In this document: positions 15,244 through 25,010 of the stretch, one piece after another
Position numbering within the stretch: position 1 is the stretch's first letter
Layout of the letters: every line of letters begins with the position of its first letter
Assembly: GCA_015059145.1 (NCBI GenBank)
Contig: SVAZ01000004.1
Coordinates: 1-64,000 of the forward strand
DNA: 64,000 nt
Source of the DNA: Erysipelotrichaceae bacterium
GTDB taxonomy: Bacteria; Bacillota_I; Bacilli_A; Acholeplasmatales; Anaeroplasmataceae
Reading direction: 5' to 3'
Notes under the pieces: model-generated
Seen by the model: the letters and a program-made list of their open reading frames with translations, nothing else
The model's database searches: none
Told to the model about the DNA's origin: nothing
Program-made: the position numbers and the translations under genes

Positions 15244-15941
15244 TGAATGCCTATAAAAAATTCGGTTACTACTACGATGAGGTAATGTCACAATTAAATT
15301 ATGATTTATGGCTTGAATTCATAGAGGAATTTTTAAAGCCAGGAGATAATGTCCTTGATTTGGCATGTGGAACCGGGACCTTATGTACAATGCTAAAGCT
15401 TAAGGGTTTTGATGCTGAAGGATTAGATTTATCAGAGACAATACTAGAAATTGGCCGTGAGAAAATGAAGGTTAACCATCTCAACTTTCCTTTACATCAT
15501 GCAGATATGACTAATTTTAATCTAAATAAAAAATTCAACATGATTACCTGCTTCTTTGATTCAGTTAATTTTCTAAAGGATATCAAGGAGGTATATAAAA
15601 TGTTTGATTGTGCTTCTGCTCATCTTAAGGATAATGGTTATTTTATAATTGATATTTTTTCTAAAGAATTACTTAATGAATACGAAAATAACGATATAGT
15701 AGAGGACTATGTTACCTTTAAGCTCGATTGGAAAACTAAAAAGACATCACCAACCTCATTAAAGCATACCATAAAGATAATAGAGGGTGATGATGCCTTT
15801 ATTGAAAATTATTACGAATATTACTACGAAATAAGACAATTACAACATAGGAAATTCAAACTCGTTAAAATCAGTGGTGATTTTAACGATGATTTAGAAG
15901 ATGAAGATGAAAGAATACTTCTTGTATATCAAAAACTATAA
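15243..15941 (+). CDS. Class I SAM-dependent methyltransferase
   Basis: The 232-residue protein has motif I VLDLACGTGTLCTML, the acidic post-I GLDLSETIL, and later HADMTNF and MITCFFDSVNFL. This is the Rossmann methyltransferase fold. The first residues, YYDEVMSQLNYDLWLEFIEEF, are typical of YodJ/YqeM-like small-molecule methyltransferases in Bacillota. The substrate is unknown. Its ATG overlaps the rqcH stop codon (TAATG), so translation is probably coupled. It ends 6 bases inside the convergent HPt gene. Confidence 0.88.
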   Translation: MNAYKKFGYYYDEVMSQLNYDLWLEFIEEFLKPGDNVLDLACGTGTLCTMLKLKGFDAEGLDLSETILEIGREKMKVNHLNFPLHHADMTNFNLNKKFNMITCFFDSVNFLKDIKEVYKMFDCASAHLKDNGYFIIDIFSKELLNEYENNDIVEDYVTFKLDWKTKKTSPTSLKHTIKIIEGDDAFIENYYEYYYEIRQLQHRKFKLVKISGDFNDDLEDEDERILLVYQKL

Positions 15942-16259
15942 TCTTTCTAATTCATCATAAACACTACGAAGTGTATATATAAATTGTTCTAACGAAGGAA
16001 GACTTGTATCTTCCTTTTTTATTTTTTCTAATACATTACATGAATCCTCATATAATATCATAGAGCCTAAATTAAGTGAAATACCCTTAATAGAATGGAT
16101 GTATCTATACAAGTCCTCTCTATTATCCTGGCTAATCATTTCATTAATTTCTTCAACTGCATTCTTATAGCTATTCAAAAAGCTTAGTCTAATTTTATCA
16201 AAAAGCTTTTCACTATTTGCTAAATATTGAAGTGCAACCTTTTTATCTACATAGCTCAT
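15936..16259 (-). CDS. Orphan histidine phosphotransfer (HPt) domain protein
   Basis: The 107-residue all-helical protein carries the HPt motif HSIKGISLNLGS, with the phosphate-accepting histidine at about H55. Helices before and after complete the four-helix bundle. HPt proteins relay phosphate between hybrid kinases and response regulators. No kinase or receiver gene is nearby. The start is an ATG after GGGAGG. Its 3' end overlaps the convergent methyltransferase gene by 6 bases. Confidence 0.8.
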   Translation of the reverse strand: MSYVDKKVALQYLANSEKLFDKIRLSFLNSYKNAVEEINEMISQDNREDLYRYIHSIKGISLNLGSMILYEDSCNVLEKIKKEDTSLPSLEQFIYTLRSVYDELERL

Positions 16260-16312
16260 AATCTTACCTCCCTAAAAGTATTTATCATAAGTTAAAAGCG
16301 AATAATGTCGAA

Positions 16313-17605
16313 TTAAAACGATAATTCTCCATCTTTATTAATTTCTAAATGCATTTCATAAAATTTTGACAAAGCCTTAACCATTTCAGCATAGTCAAGT
16401 GCTCCAGCAGTTTCATAAGCAGAATGCATAGCAACCTGTGGCAAGCCAATATCAACCGAATGGATAGACACATTAGAAAGTGATATAGCACCTAATGTAG
16501 ACCCACCAGGAACGTCACTTCTATTCGCATTTAATTGTACCTTTGCATTAGCAGCATCACAAACAGTTTTAAAATATGCAAGAGAAACTGCATCAGTTGT
16601 ATAAGAGCCGCGTGCAGCAGTTTTAATAACAATACCATTATTTAAATATACGCTATTAGTAACGTCATATTTTTGTGGATAGTTAGGGTGGAATCCTTGA
16701 GCGTTATCAGCTGAAACGATAAAGGAATTTGCTAAAGCCATCTTATGCTCTTCAACATTCTTTCCTAACGCAAAGCTGATTCTTTCTAGCATATCAGCTA
16801 GCATCATAGACTGAGCACCTTGACGTGTACGAGAGCCTGTTTCTTCATTATCAAACAAGGCTAATACATTTACAGATTTTGAATTTTGAGAATTTAATAA
16901 TGCCTTTAATGCAGCATACGAGCATTCTAAATTATCTATTTGAGGTGCTAATAAAAACTCATCATTAGCTCCTGCTAAAGTTCCTCTATCTAATAATGCT
17001 AAATATAAATCAGATGATACAATGTCATCCTTTTTAACGTTAAGCCTTTTTGCAATTAAATCATTTAAATCAACCTTACCAATAGAATTATCGCAGAATA
17101 TTGGAGCTAAATCAATTTGAGGATTTAAAGCAACACCCTTATTAAGCTCATGATAATAATGTATAGAGCAATTAGGAATTATAGCCATTGCCTTATCAAA
17201 TGAAATAAGCTTAGTCTTTAAACCATTATCCTTTACTATTACTCTACCAGCAATATTAAGTGGCCTATCCATCCAAGTATTTAAAATAGGTCCACCATAT
17301 ACCTCTGTATTAAGCTTAATATATTTACCTGTATCAATTGTGAAATTTGGTTTTAGCTTAAATGTTGGTGAATCTAAATGTGCAGCAGTTATATTATATG
17401 ACAAAGAATCAAATTCTTGTGGAATTACAAAAGCCATTACACTAGAGCTATTTCTAGTAAAATAATACTTGCCACCTTTTTTCAAATCCCATTTACTATT
17501 TTCACTAAGCTTTATAAAACCATTCTTTTCAAGCTCACATTCAGCATTATATGCTGCATGAAATGCAGTTGGTGAAGCCTTAATAAAATTTAATAAATCC
17601 TTCAT
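16313..17605 (-). CDS. M18 family aminopeptidase
   Basis: M18 enzymes are dodecameric dizinc aminopeptidases that prefer acidic or neutral N-terminal residues. The 430-residue protein has the typical N-terminus (LLNFIKASPTAFHA), the first metal ligand in TAAHLDSPTF, the DNEETGSRT motif carrying the catalytic glutamates, and a late metal histidine in VAMHSAYETAG. It is probably cytosolic. It lies 2 bases downstream of the thioesterase gene in the same transcript. Confidence 0.93.
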   Translation of the reverse strand: MKDLLNFIKASPTAFHAAYNAECELEKNGFIKLSENSKWDLKKGGKYYFTRNSSSVMAFVIPQEFDSLSYNITAAHLDSPTFKLKPNFTIDTGKYIKLNTEVYGGPILNTWMDRPLNIAGRVIVKDNGLKTKLISFDKAMAIIPNCSIHYYHELNKGVALNPQIDLAPIFCDNSIGKVDLNDLIAKRLNVKKDDIVSSDLYLALLDRGTLAGANDEFLLAPQIDNLECSYAALKALLNSQNSKSVNVLALFDNEETGSRTRQGAQSMMLADMLERISFALGKNVEEHKMALANSFIVSADNAQGFHPNYPQKYDVTNSVYLNNGIVIKTAARGSYTTDAVSLAYFKTVCDAANAKVQLNANRSDVPGGSTLGAISLSNVSIHSVDIGLPQVAMHSAYETAGALDYAEMVKALSKFYEMHLEINKDGELSF

Positions 17606-17607
17606 AT

Positions 17608-18339
17608 TTAGTCCTCCAAATATAATATTGCCTCAAAACAAGGATCATTATTTATATATCCCTTATAACAATCATTACCATCAATAATTTGATGTCTAAC
17701 TGTAATTTCCTCATTTAATCTTGCTTCCTTAATAAAGGCTATTTCAAGCTTTTTCCAAAGCTTATAGCCCTCAGGCTTTTGCATATTAAATATAATATCT
17801 GCATATTTAGCATTATTCATATGCATATTACAATCTAAATCGCTTAAAGATACCTTATGTTTATATTCTACATCATAATTATCTAAATTTAAATTTAATT
17901 TTCTTTTTTGTTTTTCTAAATAATTAGCCTTATCAAAATATTCTCCATCAAACTCTACATCAGTAGCCTTTGAAATCATTCTAGTTTTAGCATCTAATAA
18001 CACCCAGTTAGAAACTCCTTTAACTAAAACATTACCATCAAGGTCACACATTTCATATTCACGTTCAAATTCAAGCTTATATCTAGCCTTAGGCCATGTT
18101 TTAACTATGATATCCTCATGTACAAGTGGTAATCTAGATACTACCTCCATTTGTTCATATAAAACTACCCAGAAATAGCCCTTTGACATTATATTATCAT
18201 ATCCAACACCAATAAGCTCAGCGTGTGATGATGCCATGTCCTGAAAAAAATCTAAAGCTGCACATGGTCTCAAATATGACTTAAAATCACAGTGAGTTGT
18301 ATGAATTGAAAATTTATTTTCCTTATACATTATAGCCAC
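17608..18339 (-). CDS. Acyl-ACP thioesterase
   Basis: This double hot-dog protein of about 245 residues hydrolyses acyl-ACP to free fatty acids, or sets acyl chain length. The motifs are DFFQDMASSHAELIG, WVVLYEQMEV and, in the second hot-dog, LSDLDCNMHMNNAKYADI. The asparagine and histidine of the last match the FatA/FatB active site. The likely start is the GTG at 18339, 6 bases after GGAGAG; an in-frame ATG follows at 18330. It is co-transcribed with the M18 peptidase. Confidence 0.88.
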   Translation of the reverse strand: MAIMYKENKFSIHTTHCDFKSYLRPCAALDFFQDMASSHAELIGVGYDNIMSKGYFWVVLYEQMEVVSRLPLVHEDIIVKTWPKARYKLEFEREYEMCDLDGNVLVKGVSNWVLLDAKTRMISKATDVEFDGEYFDKANYLEKQKRKLNLNLDNYDVEYKHKVSLSDLDCNMHMNNAKYADIIFNMQKPEGYKLWKKLEIAFIKEARLNEEITVRHQIIDGNDCYKGYINNDPCFEAILYLED

Positions 18340-18433
18340 AGTTATCTCTCCTTTAATTAAATGTAATTTAATTATTTTTCTCAACTATTATATCATATTA
18401 TTATATAATAATGCACTACAAAAAGTAGAATAA

Positions 18434-18455
18434 AGGCAAGACTCAAGTCTTGCCT
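18434..18455 (-). terminator. Terminator of the arginine operon
   Basis: AGGCAAGAC pairs with GTCTTGCCT, and the minus strand continues TTTATTC. It lies just after argF and ends the argGHCJBDF transcript. Confidence 0.8.
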
Positions 18456-18460
18456 ATTTA

Positions 18461-19372
18461 TTAATTATCGCCCATTAGCTTAACTAATACAGCCTTTTGT
18501 GCATGTAATCTATTTTCTGCCTCTTCAAAAATCTCATCAGCATGAGCTTCAAATACCTCAGCTGTAATTTCTTCCTCTCTATGTGCTGGTAAGCAGTGTA
18601 AAACCATTGCACCCTTATTAGCTACATTCATTACATTCGAATTAATTTGGTAGCCAGTGAAAATCTTCTTACGCTCCATAGCTTCACTTTCTTGCCCCAT
18701 TGATGCCCAAACATCAGTGAAGAATACATCGCCATCCTTAGATGCCTCTAAAACGTCAGTAGTTAAAGTAAACATACCAGGATATTGCTTAGTAAATTCT
18801 AAAACTCGTTGATCTGGCTCATAGCCCTTAGGTGTAGCTACCGCAACCTTCATACCAACCTTTAAGCAGCCTACAATAATAGAGTTAGCCATATTGTTAC
18901 CATCACCAATATAAACAGCCTTTAAGCCCTCAAAAGCTCCCTTAAATTCACGAATAGTTTGTAAATCAGCTAACACTTGGCATGGATGTGCATAGTCAGT
19001 TAACGCATTAATTACAGGTACTGAACCATATTTAGCTAAATCCTCTACCTCTTTTTGTTCAAATGTACGAATCATAATACCATCTAAATAACGAGATAAT
19101 ACTCTTGCAGTATCTTGAACTGGCTCACCACGACCAATTTGTAAGTCACGGTTAGATAAGAATAAGGCTTGACCACCTAATTCATACATACCAACCTCAA
19201 ATGATACTCTTGTACGAGTTGAAGATTTTTGGAATATCATACCTAATGATTTCCCCTTTAATAAATGATGCTCAATACCATTTTTTCTTTGCCACTTTAA
19301 TTGATCTGCAAGATTTAAAATATCTATAATTTCCTCTTGAGATAATTGTTCTAAAGTTAATAAATGCTTCAT
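18461..19372 (-). CDS. argF: Ornithine carbamoyltransferase
   Basis: The enzyme joins carbamoyl phosphate and ornithine to citrulline. The 303-residue protein has the carbamoyl-phosphate loop SSTRTRVSFE, the HPCQVLADLQT motif, and the ornithine-binding HCLPAHR near the C-terminus. It is the last gene of the arg operon, 2 bases after argD. Its use as an anabolic enzyme follows from the context, and no arginine deiminase genes are seen. Confidence 0.96.
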   Translation of the reverse strand: MKHLLTLEQLSQEEIIDILNLADQLKWQRKNGIEHHLLKGKSLGMIFQKSSTRTRVSFEVGMYELGGQALFLSNRDLQIGRGEPVQDTARVLSRYLDGIMIRTFEQKEVEDLAKYGSVPVINALTDYAHPCQVLADLQTIREFKGAFEGLKAVYIGDGNNMANSIIVGCLKVGMKVAVATPKGYEPDQRVLEFTKQYPGMFTLTTDVLEASKDGDVFFTDVWASMGQESEAMERKKIFTGYQINSNVMNVANKGAMVLHCLPAHREEEITAEVFEAHADEIFEEAENRLHAQKAVLVKLMGDN

Positions 19373-19374
19373 AA

Positions 19375-20544
19375 TTAATCCTCCAATGCTTTCTTTAGGA
19401 TATTAAGGCCCTTCTTTAAATCCTCAAAAGAGATATTTAAAGGAGGTAAAAGGCGAACCTTAGCCTTTGCTGTAAGAGGAATAACTCCTCCTTCGATACA
19501 TTTAGCTACTACATCTGCTGCCTTTAAATGAGGGGCAATTTCAATTCCAACCATTAAGCCCTTACCAGAAATACTAACCACATTTTTAGCAGAGCCTAAT
19601 TCCTCATCTATAATTTTTCTACATTCCTTAACATGATTAAGGAATTCATCATCAATTCTTGATAATACACTATATGCAGCACTTGCACATACAAGGTTTC
19701 CACCATATGTAGTACCATGCTGACCATAGACAAGTGTATTCTCAAGCTTCTCATCAAATAAAACTGCACCCATAGGTAGGCCACCAGCTATACCCTTAGC
19801 TGTAGTTACAATATTTGGATGTACATCATATTCCATATAGCTATATAAATAACCGCATCTACCATTACCAGTTTGAACCTCATCAACAATAAATACGATA
19901 TCCTTTTCTTTACATATATTATCAATGAATTTAATGTATTCAGCATCAAGAGCATTAACGCCGCCCTCACCCTGAACAGTTTCAATCATAATTGCGCAAG
20001 TCTTATCAGTAATTAAATTCTTTAATGCTTCAATATCATTTGCAGGTGCATATTTAAATCCATCTACAAATGGGAAGAAATATTGATGGAACACATCCTG
20101 ACCTGTTGCAGAAAGTGTAGCCATTGTTCTACCATGGAAGGAATTTTCTAGTGTAATAATTTCATTTCTTCCTTCACCATATTTATCAAATGAATATTTT
20201 CTTGCAGCCTTAATAGCTCCTTCATTAGATTCAGCTCCACTGTTTGAAAAGAAAACCTTCTTCATTCCAGTTTTTTCACATAAAAGCTTTGCAACCTTTA
20301 CCTGAGGAATTGAATAATAAAGATTAGATGTATGCTGTAATGTTGATGCTTGCTCTACTACAGCCTTAACCCATTCATCATCACATAATCCAAATGAATT
20401 AGTTCCAATTCCACTATTAAAATCAATATATTCCTTACCATTAATATCCTTTAGGATTGAACCCTTACCAGATACTAATGCAACATTAAATCTTTTATAT
20501 GTATTTAAAATATTTTCATTATCGTCCTTAAATACATCAAACAT
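19375..20544 (-). CDS. argD: Acetylornithine aminotransferase
   Basis: This PLP enzyme converts N-acetylglutamate semialdehyde to N-acetylornithine with glutamate. The protein of about 389 residues has FNSGIGTNSFG, the cofactor segment SNSGAESNEGAIKAAR, the aspartate strand IVFIVDEVQTGNGR and the PLP lysine in TTAKGIAGGLPMGA. The ATG at 20544 follows AGGTGAT. It lies between argB and argF with 2-3 base gaps. Confidence 0.95.
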   Translation of the reverse strand: MFDVFKDDNENILNTYKRFNVALVSGKGSILKDINGKEYIDFNSGIGTNSFGLCDDEWVKAVVEQASTLQHTSNLYYSIPQVKVAKLLCEKTGMKKVFFSNSGAESNEGAIKAARKYSFDKYGEGRNEIITLENSFHGRTMATLSATGQDVFHQYFFPFVDGFKYAPANDIEALKNLITDKTCAIMIETVQGEGGVNALDAEYIKFIDNICKEKDIVFIVDEVQTGNGRCGYLYSYMEYDVHPNIVTTAKGIAGGLPMGAVLFDEKLENTLVYGQHGTTYGGNLVCASAAYSVLSRIDDEFLNHVKECRKIIDEELGSAKNVVSISGKGLMVGIEIAPHLKAADVVAKCIEGGVIPLTAKAKVRLLPPLNISFEDLKKGLNILKKALED

Positions 20545-20556
20545 ATAAATCACCTA

Positions 20557-21408
20557 CTATTTAATAAACATTGTTCCAACACCCTCATCAGTTAAAACCT
20601 CGATAAGGATTGAATGAGGCACTCTACCATCAATAATAACAACCTGTGCTACCTCTCTACGAATTGCCTCAACACAGCATTCAAGCTTAGGAATCATACC
20701 ACCATCAATAATTCCTTGCTTTTCAAGCTGCTTAATTTCAGCAACATTAATAGTTTTAATTAATGTGCTTGGATCATTCTTATCAGCTAATACACCCTTA
20801 ATATCAGTCATATTAATAAGCTTATCAGCCTTTAATGCACCTGCAATCTTTGCAGCTGCAGTATCTGCATTTATATTATATACATTTCCATCAGCATCAC
20901 CAGCTACTGTTGAAATAACTGGAATATATCCCATGTTTAATGCATCTAAAATAATTTCAGTATCAACCTCAGTTACACTTCCTACGAAGCCTAATTCAGG
21001 CTTAACCTGCTTAGCAGTAAGCATACCAGCATCTAATCCAGATAAACCAATAGCTCGTCCACCAGCCTTATTTAATTCCTTAACTAAATACTTATTTACC
21101 TTACCAGCTAAAGTCATAGTTACAACATCAACAGTTTCCTCATCAGTAACTCTTAAGCCATTAACAAACTTAGATTCCTTACCAATCTTTGTAAGCATTG
21201 AAGATATTTCTGGTCCACCACCATGAACTAATACTACCTTCATACCTAAAGATGTAAGCATTACAACATCTTCCATTACTAATGATTTTAAATGCTCGTC
21301 GATCATAGCATTTCCACCATATTTTATAACAATTATTTTATCCTTATACTTCAAGATATAAGGTAAAGCTTCACTTAATATTTCAGCTCTTTCATCTAAT
21401 GAAACCAT
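20557..21408 (-). CDS. argB: Acetylglutamate kinase
   Basis: ArgB phosphorylates N-acetylglutamate, the committed and often arginine-inhibited step. The 283-residue protein carries IVIKYGGNAM at residues 26-35, VLVHGGGPEIS, the substrate segment VNGLRVTDEET and the nucleotide-side NINADTAAAKIAGAL. Retention of an N-terminal helix before the kinase core is consistent with arginine-sensitive hexameric forms, but feedback cannot be judged from sequence alone. Confidence 0.96.
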   Translation of the reverse strand: MVSLDERAEILSEALPYILKYKDKIIVIKYGGNAMIDEHLKSLVMEDVVMLTSLGMKVVLVHGGGPEISSMLTKIGKESKFVNGLRVTDEETVDVVTMTLAGKVNKYLVKELNKAGGRAIGLSGLDAGMLTAKQVKPELGFVGSVTEVDTEIILDALNMGYIPVISTVAGDADGNVYNINADTAAAKIAGALKADKLINMTDIKGVLADKNDPSTLIKTINVAEIKQLEKQGIIDGGMIPKLECCVEAIRREVAQVVIIDGRVPHSILIEVLTDEGVGTMFIK

Positions 21409-21416
21409 ATCATCAC

Positions 21417-22637
21417 CTAGCTTCTATAATCGCCGTTTATCTTAACATAATCGTAAGTTAAGTCACAGCCATATGCGAAAGCTTCTCCCTTTCCATCATT
21501 AAGATTAATTTCAATTGTAATTTCATCCTGTGTTAGGATTTTCTTTGCTAATTCCTCACTAAATGGAATACCTGATCCAGTCTTACATACAGGTATAATA
21601 CCCTTAGTAGATTTAAATGCTACATCAACCTTTAAAACATCAACATCTGCCTTAGAATAGCCAATTGCACATAATACTCTACCCCAGTTTGCATCAGCAC
21701 CAAACATTGCAGATTTTAATAAGCTAGAGCAAATTACAGATTTAGCTACAAGCTTAGCATCATTTTTAGTCTTAGCATTTTCTACATGGCAGATAATTAG
21801 CTTAGTAGCTCCTTCTCCATCCTTAGCCATTTTTTTAGCTAAAATTGTATTTACATAATATAAAGCATCAACAAATGCCTTATAATCATCATTTTCACTA
21901 TCAATTAAAGTATTACCTGCTAAACCATTAGCCATAATACTTACCATATCATTTGTAGAAGTATCACCATCCACAGATACCATATTAAATGTATCATCGA
22001 CTGTAGACTTTAATGCCTTATCAAGCATAGCTGGAGTAATATTAGCATCTGTTGTAATAAAGCAAAGCATAGTAGCCATTTGAGGGTGAATCATACCGCT
22101 ACCCTTAGTCATTGCACCAATCTTACATAGCTTACCACCAAGCTCAAATTCTACTGCCACTTCCTTTTTCTTAGTATCAGTAGTCATGATACCTTGATAT
22201 GCTAAATCAGCATGAGCCTCAGTATCACCTAAGCCGGCTACAATCTTACCCATATTGTTCTTAAATGGCTCAATAGATAAAGGTAGACCAATTACACCAG
22301 TAGATGCAATAATAACATCCTTAGAATCAATATTAATTTCTTTAGCTAATATTTCACAAGTTTGATTAGCAATATCAACACCATCAGCATTACATGTATT
22401 AGCATTACCACTATTACAAATCATAGCCTTAGCATATCCATCCTTAATATTCTCTTGAGTTACATAAACAGGTGCACCCTTAACTAGATTTGATGTATAT
22501 ACAGCTGCAGCTGAAGCCTTAACATCAGAAACAATTAATGCTAAATCAATCTTTTCCTTATTATGTCTAATTCCTGCGTGAATACCATTTGCCTTAAAAC
22601 CAAGTGGTGCACACACACCCTTATTAATAATCTTCAT
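21417..22637 (-). CDS. argJ: Glutamate N-acetyltransferase / ornithine acetyltransferase
   Basis: ArgJ moves acetyl from N-acetylornithine to glutamate, and bifunctional forms also use acetyl-CoA to start the pathway. The protein (about 406 residues) holds the self-cleavage site in KGSGMIHPQMATMLCF, where the threonine becomes the nucleophile. It also has SVDGDTSTNDM and GADANWGRVLCAIGYS. The start is the ATG at 22637 after AGGAGTGAT. No argA or argE is present in the cluster, so ArgJ must recycle acetyl groups. Confidence 0.95.
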   Translation of the reverse strand: MKIINKGVCAPLGFKANGIHAGIRHNKEKIDLALIVSDVKASAAAVYTSNLVKGAPVYVTQENIKDGYAKAMICNSGNANTCNADGVDIANQTCEILAKEINIDSKDVIIASTGVIGLPLSIEPFKNNMGKIVAGLGDTEAHADLAYQGIMTTDTKKKEVAVEFELGGKLCKIGAMTKGSGMIHPQMATMLCFITTDANITPAMLDKALKSTVDDTFNMVSVDGDTSTNDMVSIMANGLAGNTLIDSENDDYKAFVDALYYVNTILAKKMAKDGEGATKLIICHVENAKTKNDAKLVAKSVICSSLLKSAMFGADANWGRVLCAIGYSKADVDVLKVDVAFKSTKGIIPVCKTGSGIPFSEELAKKILTQDEITIEINLNDGKGEAFAYGCDLTYDYVKINGDYRS

Positions 22638-22649
22638 AAATATCACTCC

Positions 22650-23597
22650 TTATAGGTTTAATCCTGTTTTAGGATCTAAGCCTAGCATTATATTCATACA
22701 TTCGATAGCTGCACCTGAAGCACCCTTTCCAAGGTTATCTAAGCACGCAGTTATACAAATTCTATTATCATTTCCACAAACATAAATCTCTAAATAATCC
22801 TTACCTGCTAAATGATTAGCTGATAAGAAGCCATCCTCAGTACCTAAATCCTTAAGTGGCATTACCTTTACAAAATCTTGATTTTCATAATATTTAGAAA
22901 GCTTCTCATGGATTTCCTTAACAGTAATATCACAAGCTAATTGTGCCTTATGTAAAGGAATTGTAACAAGCATTCCCTCATAGAAATCACATACATATGG
23001 ATTAAATAAAGGTTCATTTAGAAAGCCTGGAATAAGCTTCATTTCCTTTAAATGCTTATGCATTTGAGGTAAAGCATATAATCTAGGCGCATCATATTTT
23101 GAATCTCTATTATCATCCTCATATTGAGCAATTGCCTTTTTACCAGCACCACTATATCCACTAATAGCATTACAAGTTAATAATGCATCACTATTAACAA
23201 TTCCTAGTTTCTTAAGAGGATATGCAATACTCATAAACCCTGATGCATAGCAGCCTGGTACAGCTACTAGCTGATTAGTTTGGATTTTCTTTAAGAAATC
23301 CTCACCTAATTCAGGAAAACCATAAGCCCATGTAGATAAGGTTCTATGAGCAGTAGATGCATCTATAATCTTTGTATGTTCATTTTCTAAGAATGATACA
23401 GCCTCTATTGCTGCTTGATCTGGCAAGCATAAAAATGTAATATCTGATTGATTTATACATTTTTTACGTTCAGCTGGATCCTTACGTAGCTCTTCACTAA
23501 TATTTATAATTTCAATATCATCACGATTTTGAAATCTCTCATAAATTCTTAATCCAGTTGTCCCTTCCTTGCCATCAATAAAAACCTTATACTTCAT
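22650..23597 (-). CDS. argC: N-acetyl-gamma-glutamyl-phosphate reductase, type 2
   Basis: The enzyme reduces N-acetylglutamyl phosphate to the semialdehyde with NADPH. At 315 residues and beginning YKVFIDGKEGTTGLRIYERF, it belongs to the shorter type 2 AGPR group, more common in Gram-negative bacteria than the roughly 345-residue type 1. The catalytic cysteine lies in VAVPGCYASGF. The type 2 form in a Bacillota-like arg operon is mildly unusual and could reflect transfer. Confidence 0.93.
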   Translation of the reverse strand: MKYKVFIDGKEGTTGLRIYERFQNRDDIEIINISEELRKDPAERKKCINQSDITFLCLPDQAAIEAVSFLENEHTKIIDASTAHRTLSTWAYGFPELGEDFLKKIQTNQLVAVPGCYASGFMSIAYPLKKLGIVNSDALLTCNAISGYSGAGKKAIAQYEDDNRDSKYDAPRLYALPQMHKHLKEMKLIPGFLNEPLFNPYVCDFYEGMLVTIPLHKAQLACDITVKEIHEKLSKYYENQDFVKVMPLKDLGTEDGFLSANHLAGKDYLEIYVCGNDNRICITACLDNLGKGASGAAIECMNIMLGLDPKTGLNL

Positions 23598-23609
23598 AAG
23601 TCTTACCTC

Positions 23610-24998
23610 TTATTCTTCAGTAGTTAATGCTAAAAAATCATCTAAAGCCTCGATTTGCTTATCTACAGATTCAACTGCAGATGCTCCAAATGAATTTCTC
23701 TTAAATGTACACTTTTCTAAATTAATAGCCTCGTATACATCCTCCTTAAATAAATCACTATATTTCTTATATTCATCTAAGGATAAAGTTTCTAAAACCT
23801 TATTATTTTCAATACAGTATCCTACAATACTTCCTGAAATCTTATAGGCGTCTCTAAATGCCATTCCATATTTAACTAAATAATCTGCTAAATCTGTTGC
23901 GTTAATAAATCCTTTTGCAGCAGCATTTCTCATATTATCCTTATTAACCTTAATAGTTTTAAGCATTGGTGTAAAGATAGAAAGACATTGCTTTAATGTA
24001 TTAAACGCATCAAAGATTGCTTCCTTATCCTCCTGCATATCCTTATTATAAGCTAAAGGTAAGCCCTTAAGCATTGTAAGTAGAGTCATTAAATCACCAT
24101 ATACTCTACCAGTTTTACCTCTTACTAGCTCACAAATATCAGGATTCTTCTTTTGTGGCATAATAGATGATCCTGTTGAATACGCATCATCTAAATCTAT
24201 AAACTTAAATTCCCAGCTACACCACATAATAATTTCTTCTGAAAATCTAGATAAATGCATCATACAGATGCTTGCAGCCGCTGCAAGCTCACAGCAGAAA
24301 TCTCTATCAGATACACCATCTAAGCTATTTTCAGTTGGACCATCAAAGCCTAACTGCTCTGCAGTCATATTTCTATCAATTGGGTATGTAGTACCTGCTA
24401 AGGCACAAGAGCCAAGTGGAGAATAATTCATTCTATCAAAGGCATCCATAAATCTTTCATAATCTCTTCTTAGCATAAATGCATATGCAAGTAAATGATT
24501 TGCAAAAGTTATTGGCTGTGCTCTTTGTAAATGAGTATAACCAGGCATTATAGTTTCCTTATTCTTTTTAGCTAAATCAACAATAGTATCAATTAAGCTA
24601 ATAATTAATCCTAATGCTTCATCAACCTCTTTTCTTAGATGCATTCTAACATCTAATGCAACCTGATCATTTCTACTTCTTGATGTATGTAATCTCTTAC
24701 CTACTTCACCAATTCTATTAGTAAGTTCAGCCTCAATAAACATATGGATATCCTCAGCCTCATAATCGAATTCAAGCTTACCTGATTTAATATCATCTAA
24801 TATTTCAGCTAATGTTTTACAAATAAGCTTTGAATCTTCCTCACTAATAATACCTTGCTTGCCTAGCATGGTAGCGTGAGCAATAGACCCAATAATATCA
24901 CTTTCATACATTACACCATCAAATGAAATTGATGAATTAAAGTCATTAACTTCCTTATTTAATTCCTTACTAAATCTACCTGCCCACATCTTTGCCAT
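23610..24998 (-). CDS. argH: Argininosuccinate lyase
   Basis: ArgH splits argininosuccinate to arginine and fumarate. The 462-residue protein begins MWAGRFSKELNKEVNDFNSS, with HTSRSRNDQVALD and the superfamily signature GSSIMPQKKNPD, whose serine is the catalytic acid/base residue. It follows argG by 12 bases, the common order in Bacillota. Three of the seven genes of the operon (G, H, F) form the citrulline branch. Confidence 0.97.
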   Translation of the reverse strand: MAKMWAGRFSKELNKEVNDFNSSISFDGVMYESDIIGSIAHATMLGKQGIISEEDSKLICKTLAEILDDIKSGKLEFDYEAEDIHMFIEAELTNRIGEVGKRLHTSRSRNDQVALDVRMHLRKEVDEALGLIISLIDTIVDLAKKNKETIMPGYTHLQRAQPITFANHLLAYAFMLRRDYERFMDAFDRMNYSPLGSCALAGTTYPIDRNMTAEQLGFDGPTENSLDGVSDRDFCCELAAAASICMMHLSRFSEEIIMWCSWEFKFIDLDDAYSTGSSIMPQKKNPDICELVRGKTGRVYGDLMTLLTMLKGLPLAYNKDMQEDKEAIFDAFNTLKQCLSIFTPMLKTIKVNKDNMRNAAAKGFINATDLADYLVKYGMAFRDAYKISGSIVGYCIENNKVLETLSLDEYKKYSDLFKEDVYEAINLEKCTFKRNSFGASAVESVDKQIEALDDFLALTTEE

Positions 24999-25010
24999 AC
25001 TAATTACCTC

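Noticed and set aside
20765-21226. 153-codon plus-strand frame opposite argB
   Set aside because: It is the antisense of argB, long because of biased codon use, with no start signal of its own.
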